A program made the position numbers and the translations under genes. The notes under the pieces were generated by a model. That model was not told the origin of the DNA. It searched no databases and was given only the letters and a program-made list of their open reading frames with translations. DNA of 64,000 nucleotides, from assembly GCF_903181435.1 (NCBI RefSeq), contig NZ_CAEUHO010000004.1, positions 496,001 through 560,000 on the forward strand, written 5' to 3'. Below are positions 7,963 to 15,767 of this stretch, piece by piece. Position 1 is the stretch's first letter. Each line of letters opens with the position of its first letter. This stretch comes from Bacteroides acidifaciens. GTDB lineage: Bacteria > Bacteroidota > Bacteroidia > Bacteroidales > Bacteroidaceae.

Positions 7963-8163
7963 TTTAGACAGAAAAACAAAAGAATATAAAGGCTGTATTT
8001 AACGTCAGTTCGATAGATGTCTGTACTTTTCGATTCTCCTCCTTCCCGAAGGACGGGAAGCCATGCGGGCGAACTTATATCGAACTCACGTTATTTAGAT
8101 AGTTATTTTTGCTGTTTATAAAATTATTGTTCTATCTTTTGTTCTTATGTTCTTCTGTCTAAA
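7963..8163. repeat. Outer imperfect inverted repeat enclosing a palindromic element
   Basis: The 22-bp arms 7963-7984 and 8142-8163 match at 20 of 22 positions (TTTAGACAGAAaAACAaAAG and its complement). They enclose the MITE-like repeat at 7996-8098. Outside them the 12-mer ATTGAATGAAAA occurs at 7946-7957 and again at 8176-8187, across the start codon of the next gene, like a target-site duplication. Confidence 0.55.
7996..8098. repeat. MITE-like palindromic intergenic repeat, copy 1
   Basis: The left end (7996-8015, TATTTAACGTCAGTTCGATA) is identical to that of the copy at 18594. The right end (8075-8098) differs from the other copy at one base. The ends are inverted repeats of each other (AACGTCAGTTCGATA against TATCGAACTCACGTT, one mismatch). 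No coding capacity. It lies within the operon between the sulfatase and PL8 genes. Confidence 0.75.
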
Positions 8164-8180
8164 AATTAATATGCGATTGA

Positions 8181-11042
8181 ATGAAAAATACTTGTTTCAT
8201 CATACTATTATTGCTTGGAAGTATCTCTTCCGCTTTTGCCCAATTCATCGGATTTGAAGACGGAGTCCCCGAAGCGTTCAACGTTTCGGGAAAGGGAGAA
8301 CTGAAAGCATCCTCTCTCTTTTATAAAGAAGGGGAGAGCAGCCTGGAATGGGATTTTCAACCCGGTTCTGCTTTAAATGTTCAAATCTCTCCTTTATCAC
8401 TCAATGCGAAGAAAGAGAAGCAGTTCGGCATTACTTTGTGGATTTATAATGAGAAACCGCAGCAGGATTCTATCCGCTTCGAGTTCTTGAATAAGGCGGG
8501 CGAAGTCTCTTATTGGTTCTCTTATCATTTGCAGGCAGCCGGTTGGCGTGCGTGCTGGATTTCTTTCGAGTATATGAAAGGAGAGAAGAACGACAAGAAT
8601 ATCGTTTCTTACCGGTTGGTTGCTCCTCAACGGAAAGGACGTATTTTCCTTGACCGTCTGACTTTTCCTGAGAAGAAGATGAATCTTCGCACTACTCCCG
8701 ACCAGCAATTGCCGTCCAATAACGGCTTGTCTAATCGTGACCTCTGGCACTGGTGTCTCGTGTGGAAGTGGGAACAGCAATCATATGATGTCCCGTTAGC
8801 ATCTAAGTTGACTGGTCAGCAAAAGAAAGAGCTGAAAACCATCGAACAGCGTCTGACTGACTTTCTTGAAGTGAAAAAAGCACCGCAGGGACAGATTAAC
8901 GCTGCCTATAAGACATTTGAGAAAGCCGCTATCACTCCATCCGTCGCCGGAACAGGTTTTGTAGGGACACCTATTGTGGCGCCCGACGAACAGGATAAGA
9001 AAAAAGGGGAAATGTCATGGAATGATATTGAAACCATGCTTTCCGGCTTTGCCTATGATATGTATTACAATCAGAATGAGACGTCGAAGAAGAACTATTT
9101 CACTGTATTCGACTATGCCATTGACCAGGGATTTGCGTTCGGTAGTGGTATGGGGACGAATCATCATTATGGTTATCAGATTCGTAAGATATATACGACT
9201 GCCTGGTTGATACGTGATGCGATTTATAAACATCCTCATCGGGACGCTTATCTCTCTACATTGCGTTTTTGGGCGGCTTTGCAGGAAACCCGCCAGCCGT
9301 GTTCCCCGACGCGCGACGAACTGCTGGACTCCTGGCATACGTTATTGATGGCGAAATTCATCTCTGCTATGATGTTCCCTGATGCTAGAGAACAGGAACA
9401 GGCTTTGAACGGCTTATCCCGTTGGCTGTCTTCTTCCTTACGATATACGCCGGGAACGATTGGCGGTATAAAAGTGGACGGCACTACTTTCCATCATGGC
9501 GGTTTCTATCCGGGATACACCACCGGTGTATTGGCTACAGTGGGACAATTTATCGCTTTCACTAATGGGACGAGCTTTGAATTGACAAAAGAGGCGCGCC
9601 AGCATATGAAGTCCGCTTTTATTGCCATGCGCAACTATTGTAATCTTTATGAATGGGGTATTGGTATCAGCGGACGTCATCCCTTTGGTGGAAAAATGGG
9701 AAGTGATGATATTGAAGCATTTGCCAACATTGCTATGTCCGGCGACTTGTCCGGTCAGGGGAATACATTCGACCGTGGCCTGGCTGGCGATTATTTGCGT
9801 CTCGTACGCAACGAAGATACTCCGAATGCACGTTTTTTTAAGAAAGAAGGTGTGCAGCCGGCACAGGCTCCGCAAGGCTTTTTTGTCTACAACTACGGCT
9901 CGGCAGGTATTTTCCGCCGTGCGGACTGGATGGTAACGCTGAAAGGATATACCACCGATGTATGGGGTTCTGAAATTTATGTGAAGGACAATCGTTACGG
10001 ACGGTATCAGAGTTATGGTTCGGTACAGATTATGGGCAAAGGAAATCCCGTATCTCGTGCCGGCAGCGGCTTTGTACAGGAAGGATGGGACTGGAATCGT
10101 TTGCCGGGTACAACGACCATTCATTTACCTTTTGAACTGTTGGATAGCCCGCTGAAAGGAACTACCATGGCTCATTCTAAAGAAAATTTCTCAGGTAGCA
10201 GTTCTTTGGAAGGGAAGAATGGCATGTTTGCCATGAAGCTGATGGAACGTGACTATAAGAACTTTACACCGGATTTCGTTGCCCGTAAATCTGTATTCTG
10301 CTTTGATAACCGGATGATTTGTCTGGGAACGGGCATAACAAACAGTAACACGGATTATCCGACGGAAACGACCCTTTTCCAGACCAAATACAATGGAGTG
10401 GATTCTAAAGTAGGAGATGATAATTATTGGTTGCATGATGGCTATGATAATTATTATCACGTGGTTGACGGAAATGTTCGTACACAAGTTGCGGAACAGG
10501 AATCACGTCATGAAAAGACTCGTACAGTGACTAAGGAAAAGTTCTCCTCGGCCTGGATTGAGCATGGCAAAGCTCCGAAGGATGGAACGTATGAATATAT
10601 GGTGTTGATACAACCCTCTGCCACTGATTTGGATGAAGTGCGTAAAACTCCGGCATATGAGGTCTTGCAACGCAATCAGACAGCCCATGTGGTTTATGAT
10701 AAAAAAACAGGGATTACGGCATACGCCGCTTTTGAAACTTACCAACCCGACGGTGACAAACTGATTTCCGCTATTCCCGCAGAAACGATGGTAATGTATA
10801 TGAGGGAACCGGATAAAGGTATCCGTCTGAGTGTCTGTGACCCTAATCTGAATATAAAAGAGAAGGCTTATACAACGAAGGAACCGAGTCGTCCTATCCG
10901 TAAGGAGATACGCCTCAAAGGACACTGGACATTGATGGTTCCGATGGAAAATGTTCAGTTGGAGCAACAGGGAGAGAATACCGTATTGACGGTGACCTGC
11001 CAACATGGGCAACCTGTTGAAATGCTCATGCATAAAAAGTGA
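8181..11042 (+). CDS. PL8 chondroitin sulfate ABC-type lyase
   Basis: A 953-residue secreted polysaccharide lyase with a signal peptide ending near SSAFAQ. The domains are an N-terminal jelly roll (about 22-170), an alpha/alpha toroid (about 190-560) and a C-terminal super-sandwich. Active-site residues can be placed by comparison with Proteus ABC lyase I (His501, Tyr508, Arg560, Glu653): His439 and Tyr446 in FHHGGFYPGY, Arg499 in SGRHPFGG, and Glu598 in WGSEIYVKDNRYGRY. The spacing agrees closely, which favours an ABC-type enzyme acting on chondroitin and dermatan sulfate over an AC-only lyase. It cleaves by beta-elimination, giving the unsaturated products used by the GH88 upstream. The third gene of the operon, separated from the sulfatase by 249 bp of repeat; a terminator follows. 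Confidence 0.9.
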   Translation: MKNTCFIILLLLGSISSAFAQFIGFEDGVPEAFNVSGKGELKASSLFYKEGESSLEWDFQPGSALNVQISPLSLNAKKEKQFGITLWIYNEKPQQDSIRFEFLNKAGEVSYWFSYHLQAAGWRACWISFEYMKGEKNDKNIVSYRLVAPQRKGRIFLDRLTFPEKKMNLRTTPDQQLPSNNGLSNRDLWHWCLVWKWEQQSYDVPLASKLTGQQKKELKTIEQRLTDFLEVKKAPQGQINAAYKTFEKAAITPSVAGTGFVGTPIVAPDEQDKKKGEMSWNDIETMLSGFAYDMYYNQNETSKKNYFTVFDYAIDQGFAFGSGMGTNHHYGYQIRKIYTTAWLIRDAIYKHPHRDAYLSTLRFWAALQETRQPCSPTRDELLDSWHTLLMAKFISAMMFPDAREQEQALNGLSRWLSSSLRYTPGTIGGIKVDGTTFHHGGFYPGYTTGVLATVGQFIAFTNGTSFELTKEARQHMKSAFIAMRNYCNLYEWGIGISGRHPFGGKMGSDDIEAFANIAMSGDLSGQGNTFDRGLAGDYLRLVRNEDTPNARFFKKEGVQPAQAPQGFFVYNYGSAGIFRRADWMVTLKGYTTDVWGSEIYVKDNRYGRYQSYGSVQIMGKGNPVSRAGSGFVQEGWDWNRLPGTTTIHLPFELLDSPLKGTTMAHSKENFSGSSSLEGKNGMFAMKLMERDYKNFTPDFVARKSVFCFDNRMICLGTGITNSNTDYPTETTLFQTKYNGVDSKVGDDNYWLHDGYDNYYHVVDGNVRTQVAEQESRHEKTRTVTKEKFSSAWIEHGKAPKDGTYEYMVLIQPSATDLDEVRKTPAYEVLQRNQTAHVVYDKKTGITAYAAFETYQPDGDKLISAIPAETMVMYMREPDKGIRLSVCDPNLNIKEKAYTTKEPSRPIRKEIRLKGHWTLMVPMENVQLEQQGENTVLTVTCQHGQPVEMLMHKK

Positions 11043-11052
11043 TGAAAAAAGA

Positions 11053-11081
11053 GAAGACCGGTTCGTGGTGAACCGGTCTTC
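11053..11081 (+). terminator. Intrinsic terminator after the PL8 gene
   Basis: Perfect 12-bp arms (GAAGACCGGTTC and complement, 11053-11064 and 11070-11081) with a 5-nt loop, followed by TTTATTTTT. It ends the GAG operon before the convergent cysS. Confidence 0.85.
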
Positions 11082-11122
11082 TTTATTTTTAGTTTGCACT
11101 GTGAAATGCTCTGTTTCTTGTT

Positions 11123-12604
11123 TTATTTATTCAATCTCCACTCGAAACCGTCCTTTGTATCTTTTACCTCGAATCCGAGCGCAGTCAATGTATTACGAAT
11201 TTCATCGGAAGTAGCCCAGTCTTTATTGGCTTTTGCTTTCATGCGTTGCTCCAGCAACATGTCTACTACCTTGCCGTATGCTGCCTCACGACCATCGGAA
11301 GAACCTTTTTCCTCTTTCAGTCCCATGATGTCGAAACTGAACAAGTGGAATGTTTCTTTCAGCTCTTTCAAGTCTTCAGCGGAAATAGTAGCATTTCCGG
11401 CGATGATATTGTTAATGATACGGGCACCTTCAAAAAGTTGTGCGATGACAATAGGAGTATTCAGGTCATCGTTCATTGCCTCATAACATTTGGCACGTAG
11501 TTCTTTTATGTTAATTCCTTCTGAAGTTGCTGCTGAAGGAGTTATTTTTTCCAATGCAGCAATGGCTTCCATCAGTCGTTGCAACCCCTTTTCTGATGCT
11601 TGCAGCGCTTCATTGCTGAAATCAACCGTGCTGCGGTAGTGAGCTTGCAGGATGAAGAAACGGATAGTCATTGGAGTGTAGGCTTGCGTCAATAACTTAT
11701 GAGTGCCGTTGAAGAACTCGTCCAGCGTGATGAAGTTACCGAGTGATTTGCCCATCTTTGTTCCGTTGATGGTAATCATATTGTTGTGCATCCAGTAATG
11801 AACCATATCGTCGCCTTGCGAAGCTACCGATTGTGCGATTTCACATTCGTGGTGAGGGAAAATCAAGTCCATTCCACCACCGTGAATGTCGAAATGCTCG
11901 CCAAGATACTTACGTCCCATAGCGGTACATTCGGCATGCCATCCGGGGAAACCGTCGCTCCAGGGAGACGGCCAGCGCATGATATGTTCCGGTTGTGCTT
12001 TTTTCCAAAGGGCAAAGTCGGCAGGATTGCGCTTTTCGCTTTGTCCGTCGAGGTCGCGGGTGGTATTCAATACGTCATCCAGATTGCGTCCGGACAATTT
12101 ACCGTAGTGATGGTCTTTATTGTATTTGGCAACATCGAAGTAGACGGAACCTTCGCTTTCGTAAGCGTATCCGGCATCCAGAATCTTCTGTACCAGTTGG
12201 ATTTGTTCGATGATGTGGCCCGAAGCATGCGGCTCGATGCTGGGGGAAAGCACGTTGAGTGCTTCCATTGCTTTGTGGTAGCGGTTCAGGTAATACTGAA
12301 CAACTTCCATCGGCTCCAGTTCTTCCAGGCGGGCTTTCTTGGCGATTTTATCTTCTCCTTCGTCGGCATCATGTTCCAAATGGCCTACGTCGGTAATATT
12401 GCGTACATAACGTACCTTATATCCTAGATGAGTGAGATAACGGAAGAGTACGTCGAATGTAATGGACGGACGGGCATGTCCCAAATGAGCGTCACCGTAA
12501 ACAGTCGGTCCGCACACATACATGCCTACATGAGGTGCGTGGAGCGGTACGAATAACTCTTTCTTTCTATCTAACGTGTTGTAAATGGTAAGTTGATGTT
12601 CCAT
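11123..12604 (-). CDS. cysS: Cysteinyl-tRNA synthetase
   Basis: A 493-residue class I aminoacyl-tRNA synthetase that charges tRNA-Cys. Both class I signatures are present: HLGHARP near residue 40 (HIGH motif) and KMGKSLGNF (KMSKS motif). The zinc-binding Cys/His pattern is visible in [14 protein letters not shown] and [11 protein letters not shown]. Length fits the family (about 460-490). Its own -7 box (12634-12641) gives a leader of about 20 nt. Convergent with the GAG operon and downstream of a HAD phosphatase gene, with a 22-bp-period palindrome array in the 202-bp gap. Confidence 0.97.
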   Translation of the reverse strand: MEHQLTIYNTLDRKKELFVPLHAPHVGMYVCGPTVYGDAHLGHARPSITFDVLFRYLTHLGYKVRYVRNITDVGHLEHDADEGEDKIAKKARLEELEPMEVVQYYLNRYHKAMEALNVLSPSIEPHASGHIIEQIQLVQKILDAGYAYESEGSVYFDVAKYNKDHHYGKLSGRNLDDVLNTTRDLDGQSEKRNPADFALWKKAQPEHIMRWPSPWSDGFPGWHAECTAMGRKYLGEHFDIHGGGMDLIFPHHECEIAQSVASQGDDMVHYWMHNNMITINGTKMGKSLGNFITLDEFFNGTHKLLTQAYTPMTIRFFILQAHYRSTVDFSNEALQASEKGLQRLMEAIAALEKITPSAATSEGINIKELRAKCYEAMNDDLNTPIVIAQLFEGARIINNIIAGNATISAEDLKELKETFHLFSFDIMGLKEEKGSSDGREAAYGKVVDMLLEQRMKAKANKDWATSDEIRNTLTALGFEVKDTKDGFEWRLNK

Positions 12605-12633
12605 AACATTTTATATTTGTTCTATTGGAATCG

Positions 12634-12641
12634 CAAAGTTA
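12634..12641 (-). promoter_or_regulatory. -7 box (TAACTTTG) for cysS
   Basis: CAAAGTTA on the plus strand matches TAnnTTTG in the direction of cysS; the predicted start near 12627 is about 23 nt before the ATG. Confidence 0.5.
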
Positions 12642-12699
12642 GTATAAAATCTGAATATGCGTCCTATCTTTAATAAGTTCATTTATAGTTCCAATTTAT

Positions 12700-12807
12700 T
12701 TTTCTCTTATTGGAACGATGTGTTTCTCGGTGTGAAACGGTTTGTTTCACTGCTTGAAACGAAGTGTTTCACACCGAGAAACAAAAAGTTTCAAAGCGGG
12801 TTGAAAC
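12700..12807. promoter_or_regulatory. GTTTC-N7-GAAAC palindrome array with 22-bp period
   Basis: GTTTC begins at 12722, 12744, 12766 and 12788, all exactly 22 bp apart. The matching GAAAC half-sites begin at 12734, 12756 and 12778, again 22 bp apart, with the last at 12803. A weaker unit (TTTTC-N7-GGAAC) at 12700-12716 keeps the same phase. The arms 12721-12738 and 12766-12783 form a perfect 18-bp inverted repeat, with a smaller palindrome (GTTTCA/TGAAAC) inside. The array abuts the HAD stop codon and lies upstream of the cysS promoter. The function is unknown: operator array or 3'-end RNA structure. Confidence 0.75.
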
Positions 12808-13622
12808 TAAAGCTCCGCAAGTAGAAATTTATTGATTGCTTCGGCTACGCCGTCTTCTTCATTGCTTAAAGTGACATAATCCGCCGCTTTTTTCACTGGT
12901 TCCTGTGCATTGCCCATGGCAATGCCTAGTCCGGCAAATTTTATCATTGACAAATCATTGTAACCATCGCCTATTGCTATGATTTCTTCGCGTTCTACTC
13001 CTGTCTCTTTTAATAAAACGGCAAGAGACAGAGCTTTGTCAATTCCCTGCGGGACTAGTTCGAGAAAATAAGGCTCAGAACGGAATACATTAATATGTCC
13101 TTGCAATCGGAGAGAGAGTTCGGATTCCAAAGGGATTAGCTTGTCGGCATCTCCCACAATCAGGCATTTGGCTACGGGAAGCGTGATGTCCGTCAGGAAG
13201 TCGTTTGTTTCCCGAACTGCCATCTTGTTCAGAAAAGCTTCTTTCTGTACATACGGGTCTTCGGAGTTTTCGGTTACAATCTCTGCTCCGTCGTAAGTTA
13301 ATATGCTTAGATGGTGAGTACGCGCACATTCATAAAGTACAGGAACTACATCATTCGGAAGTACATTCTCGTAAATCATTTCCTGTGTTTTCCAGTTGAT
13401 GATTTCCCCGCCGTTGTAGGACAGGATGAATCCGCCGAATTCATTCATGCGCAATTCGTTGGCCAGCGGGACGATGCCGTAAGTCGGCCGTCCGGAAGCC
13501 AATACCACGTGGACACCTTGTTCTTGTACACGTATCAGTGTTTCCCTGGTGCGGGGAGTGATTACTTTTTTAGAGTTGGTAAGTGTGCCGTCAAGATCGA
13601 GCACGATAAGTTTGTATTTCAT
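12807..13622 (-). CDS. Cof-type HAD-IIB sugar-phosphate phosphatase
   Basis: A 271-residue haloacid-dehalogenase phosphatase. Motif I is DLDGTLTNSKK (nucleophile and acid/base Asp), motif II is the Ser in LASGRPTYG, and motif IV is GDGYNDLSMIKFAGLGIAMGNA. The C2 cap between them is of the IIB (Cof/YidA) type. Such enzymes dephosphorylate sugar phosphates or flavin precursors in the cytoplasm; the substrate cannot be told from sequence. The -7 box at 13640-13647 predicts a leader of only about 11 nt. A strong hairpin upstream ends the preceding operon. Confidence 0.9.
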   Translation of the reverse strand: MKYKLIVLDLDGTLTNSKKVITPRTRETLIRVQEQGVHVVLASGRPTYGIVPLANELRMNEFGGFILSYNGGEIINWKTQEMIYENVLPNDVVPVLYECARTHHLSILTYDGAEIVTENSEDPYVQKEAFLNKMAVRETNDFLTDITLPVAKCLIVGDADKLIPLESELSLRLQGHINVFRSEPYFLELVPQGIDKALSLAVLLKETGVEREEIIAIGDGYNDLSMIKFAGLGIAMGNAQEPVKKAADYVTLSNEEDGVAEAINKFLLAEL

Positions 13623-13639
13623 GCAGGTTGTTTTGGGGA

Positions 13640-13647
13640 CAAAGATA
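13640..13647 (-). promoter_or_regulatory. -7 box (TATCTTTG) for the HAD gene
   Basis: CAAAGATA on the plus strand, 18 bp before the ATG at 13622; it shows the HAD gene can be transcribed apart from the lipoprotein operon upstream. Confidence 0.5.
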
Positions 13648-13671
13648 GGGTAAAAAAGTATTTTAGCAAGA

Positions 13672-13720
13672 TTATATAACAGAAAAGGATGTCATATTGA
13701 CATCCTTTTCTGTTATATAA
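13672..13720 (-). terminator. Long perfect hairpin ending the DUF4988/PL29-like operon
   Basis: Perfect 23-bp arms (13672-13694 and 13698-13720) with a 3-nt loop, 12 bp past the stop of the DUF4988 gene. There is no strong U tract, but position and strength suggest a terminator or an RNA 3'-end stabiliser. Confidence 0.75.
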
Positions 13721-13732
13721 TTGAATGGTTAG

Positions 13733-15745
13733 TTATTGTGCACCATAATTCTTGTATTCAGCTTTGAGAGTAAAAGTGCCTGATGAAAAGTCTATTGTGG
13801 CGAACGGGGTTGTCTCTAAAATAGATATCTTATTACTTCCGGAACCATCTTGAAGTTTAGAACTTCCGTGATAAGTCAACCAACTTCGTGTAGTGCCGCT
13901 ACCTGTACTTTCATCAAATACAATATTGTCGCTTACTTGAATTAGACCGGTTGCGTTTTCGCCATAATAACTGTAGAAAGAAGACGACTTAGTGTTTGCG
14001 TAGTTGGCGTCAGCACCATAAAATACGTTCTTCTGCATCTGAATATCGGCTTTCATATAGAACTTGTTTAAAACATTTGTTCCAATGAAATTCATGAATG
14101 TATTGTTGCTTATGTTTACATTGACTATGTTGCTATTTATTGGGGTCGCCGCACCTTTGTCATTCCATGCCCATATTTGCCCTTTAATGGGTAAGTTGCT
14201 GTAAACTGTATTGTTTTTGAATACAAATTTTGGATAACCATCCAGATTGCTACTATTATAGAGATTGATTAATGGAAGATTCTGCGCCGGTTCTATATCA
14301 CATGCAATTTTTGTATTGGTAATCTCTATTTTATCTATTCCTTTATCATAAGTTGCTGCGTTATATATCGGCTTTTGCATGTTTTTGATGGAGCAATCCT
14401 CAATTATTAGCCATTCTGCATTTTTTGTTGCATTGGCATTGTTTAGGAAATAAGTTTTATTAGAGGAACCATCCAATGAATTCATGTCCAGTACAATATT
14501 TTTTAGAGCAAGACCTCCTGTAGTCAGTTTTGTACAGAATTCAGGGCTGAATACAGGTTGTTCATTTTCCAGTTGACCAATCAGTATGATATTTGTTTTA
14601 ATAGTTTTGATTCCACCTGCCGTAATAAATTTGTTTGCAGTTCCGGTAAGGAATAAAAGGGTGGGGGTATCTACATTATTAATTTCGTTAGAAAGGTCAA
14701 CATCTTCAGTGGAAGCGTCAAATGATTTCATTGTGTAACCGGAAGTCTTGTTGATAGTCAGTTCTCCGATGGTGATATCTTTTCCCGCTTCATAATCTGC
14801 CTTATAGTCTTTAATGGCAGGGATATCTTCTCCAATCTCTACTTGAATCTTAGTTAATTGTGCATGTACCCCTTTTGATGCCAAGATAGCAATATCCTTG
14901 GTATTATCAGCAATAGCGCGTGTCGATGGAGCGGTTGTGGAAGGGGCGGTAACTTTTACTTTAGCTACTTCCTCGACGGCATCGCCTATTTCAACAGTCC
15001 ATCCGGCCGGAGCTGCAATTACAGATACGTTTTCAGCGCCTTTGATATGTAAGTCAAACTCTTTGGAGTTGCCAGCTGCAATTTTTTGTATGCCTGTGTA
15101 ACTTTCATCAAAATAACAGAAGAAGTCTTTCACAACGGGGACTGATACGACAGTGCCGTCTTTTAAAGTGATTTCTAATGAAGAACCTGTATTTTCTACT
15201 TTTTGGAAGAAAGAATCTTCGGAAGGAGCAGATGAGTCATCGGGAATAGCTTTCACCGGATTACCATTTTCGTCTTTCACTTGGGTATAATTGTTTCCAT
15301 CTGTGCTTACTTCCCAATATCCATCGTTTACACGGAATTTGGGAGTTATACCATCTTCTCCTTTAGCTTTTACAGGTTGTCCGTTAACCAAAATGGGGGT
15401 ATAAGTATTGCCATTATCATAGCTAACCTGCCAGTTTCCCTCGTCATTGATTCCTATCAGCGGGAAGAGGGCGGAAGTTGAAGTCTTTTCAACCAATTTC
15501 AGTGTACTTCCATCACTAAGTGTAAGTGTATAAACTCCGTCTGTATGATCTATATTGGTGATAGTCTTACCTTCCTTGCAAAGTTCCCGAATCACTTCTA
15601 TATTATTATTCAGGTCATTGATTTGGGTTTCCAAAGAGGTCACGCGTTTCTTGAGGTCATTGATATCATCCTCTAAATCATCGGTGTTATTACATCCTGC
15701 CAGACATACGGCTATTAACATGAATACATACCAAAATTTCTTCAT
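13733..15745 (-). CDS. DUF4988 surface lipoprotein with beta-helix region
   Basis: A 670-residue lipoprotein (lipobox CLAGCNN, Cys18). Residues about 20-60 form a short coiled coil (DLEDDINDLKKRVTSLE), then a DUF4988/PL29-N-terminal module with two copies of a GYWxVSxDGxxY-like repeat (GNWQVSYDNGNTYTPILV and GYWEVSTDGNNYTQV). A BACON-like beta domain with a Thr/Ser-rich stretch follows (TAPSTTAPSTRA). The C-terminal 330 residues are Asn-rich strands typical of a right-handed beta-helix (NISNNTFMNFIGTNV). No catalytic motif was recognised. It follows the PL29-like gene by 22 bp, so a role as surface glycan-binding partner is plausible but inferred. No SusC/SusD genes are adjacent. Confidence 0.75.
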   Translation of the reverse strand: MKKFWYVFMLIAVCLAGCNNTDDLEDDINDLKKRVTSLETQINDLNNNIEVIRELCKEGKTITNIDHTDGVYTLTLSDGSTLKLVEKTSTSALFPLIGINDEGNWQVSYDNGNTYTPILVNGQPVKAKGEDGITPKFRVNDGYWEVSTDGNNYTQVKDENGNPVKAIPDDSSAPSEDSFFQKVENTGSSLEITLKDGTVVSVPVVKDFFCYFDESYTGIQKIAAGNSKEFDLHIKGAENVSVIAAPAGWTVEIGDAVEEVAKVKVTAPSTTAPSTRAIADNTKDIAILASKGVHAQLTKIQVEIGEDIPAIKDYKADYEAGKDITIGELTINKTSGYTMKSFDASTEDVDLSNEINNVDTPTLLFLTGTANKFITAGGIKTIKTNIILIGQLENEQPVFSPEFCTKLTTGGLALKNIVLDMNSLDGSSNKTYFLNNANATKNAEWLIIEDCSIKNMQKPIYNAATYDKGIDKIEITNTKIACDIEPAQNLPLINLYNSSNLDGYPKFVFKNNTVYSNLPIKGQIWAWNDKGAATPINSNIVNVNISNNTFMNFIGTNVLNKFYMKADIQMQKNVFYGADANYANTKSSSFYSYYGENATGLIQVSDNIVFDESTGSGTTRSWLTYHGSSKLQDGSGSNKISILETTPFATIDFSSGTFTLKAEYKNYGAQ

Positions 15746-15767
15746 AATCGTATTATTTTAAAAGTTA

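Noticed and set aside
9438..10124. 228-codon open frame opposite the PL8 lyase
   Set aside because: Entirely inside a gene with catalytic residues in place; no start context or domain.
11786..12427. 213-codon open frame on the strand opposite cysS
   Set aside because: It lies wholly within the well-conserved cysS gene, and its translation shows no signal, domain or promoter; it is a shadow of cysS codon use.
12700..12807. Simple rho-independent terminator for the HAD gene
   Set aside because: Several phased palindromes with no T tract, extending far beyond one hairpin; a terminator role is possible but does not explain the 22-bp period.
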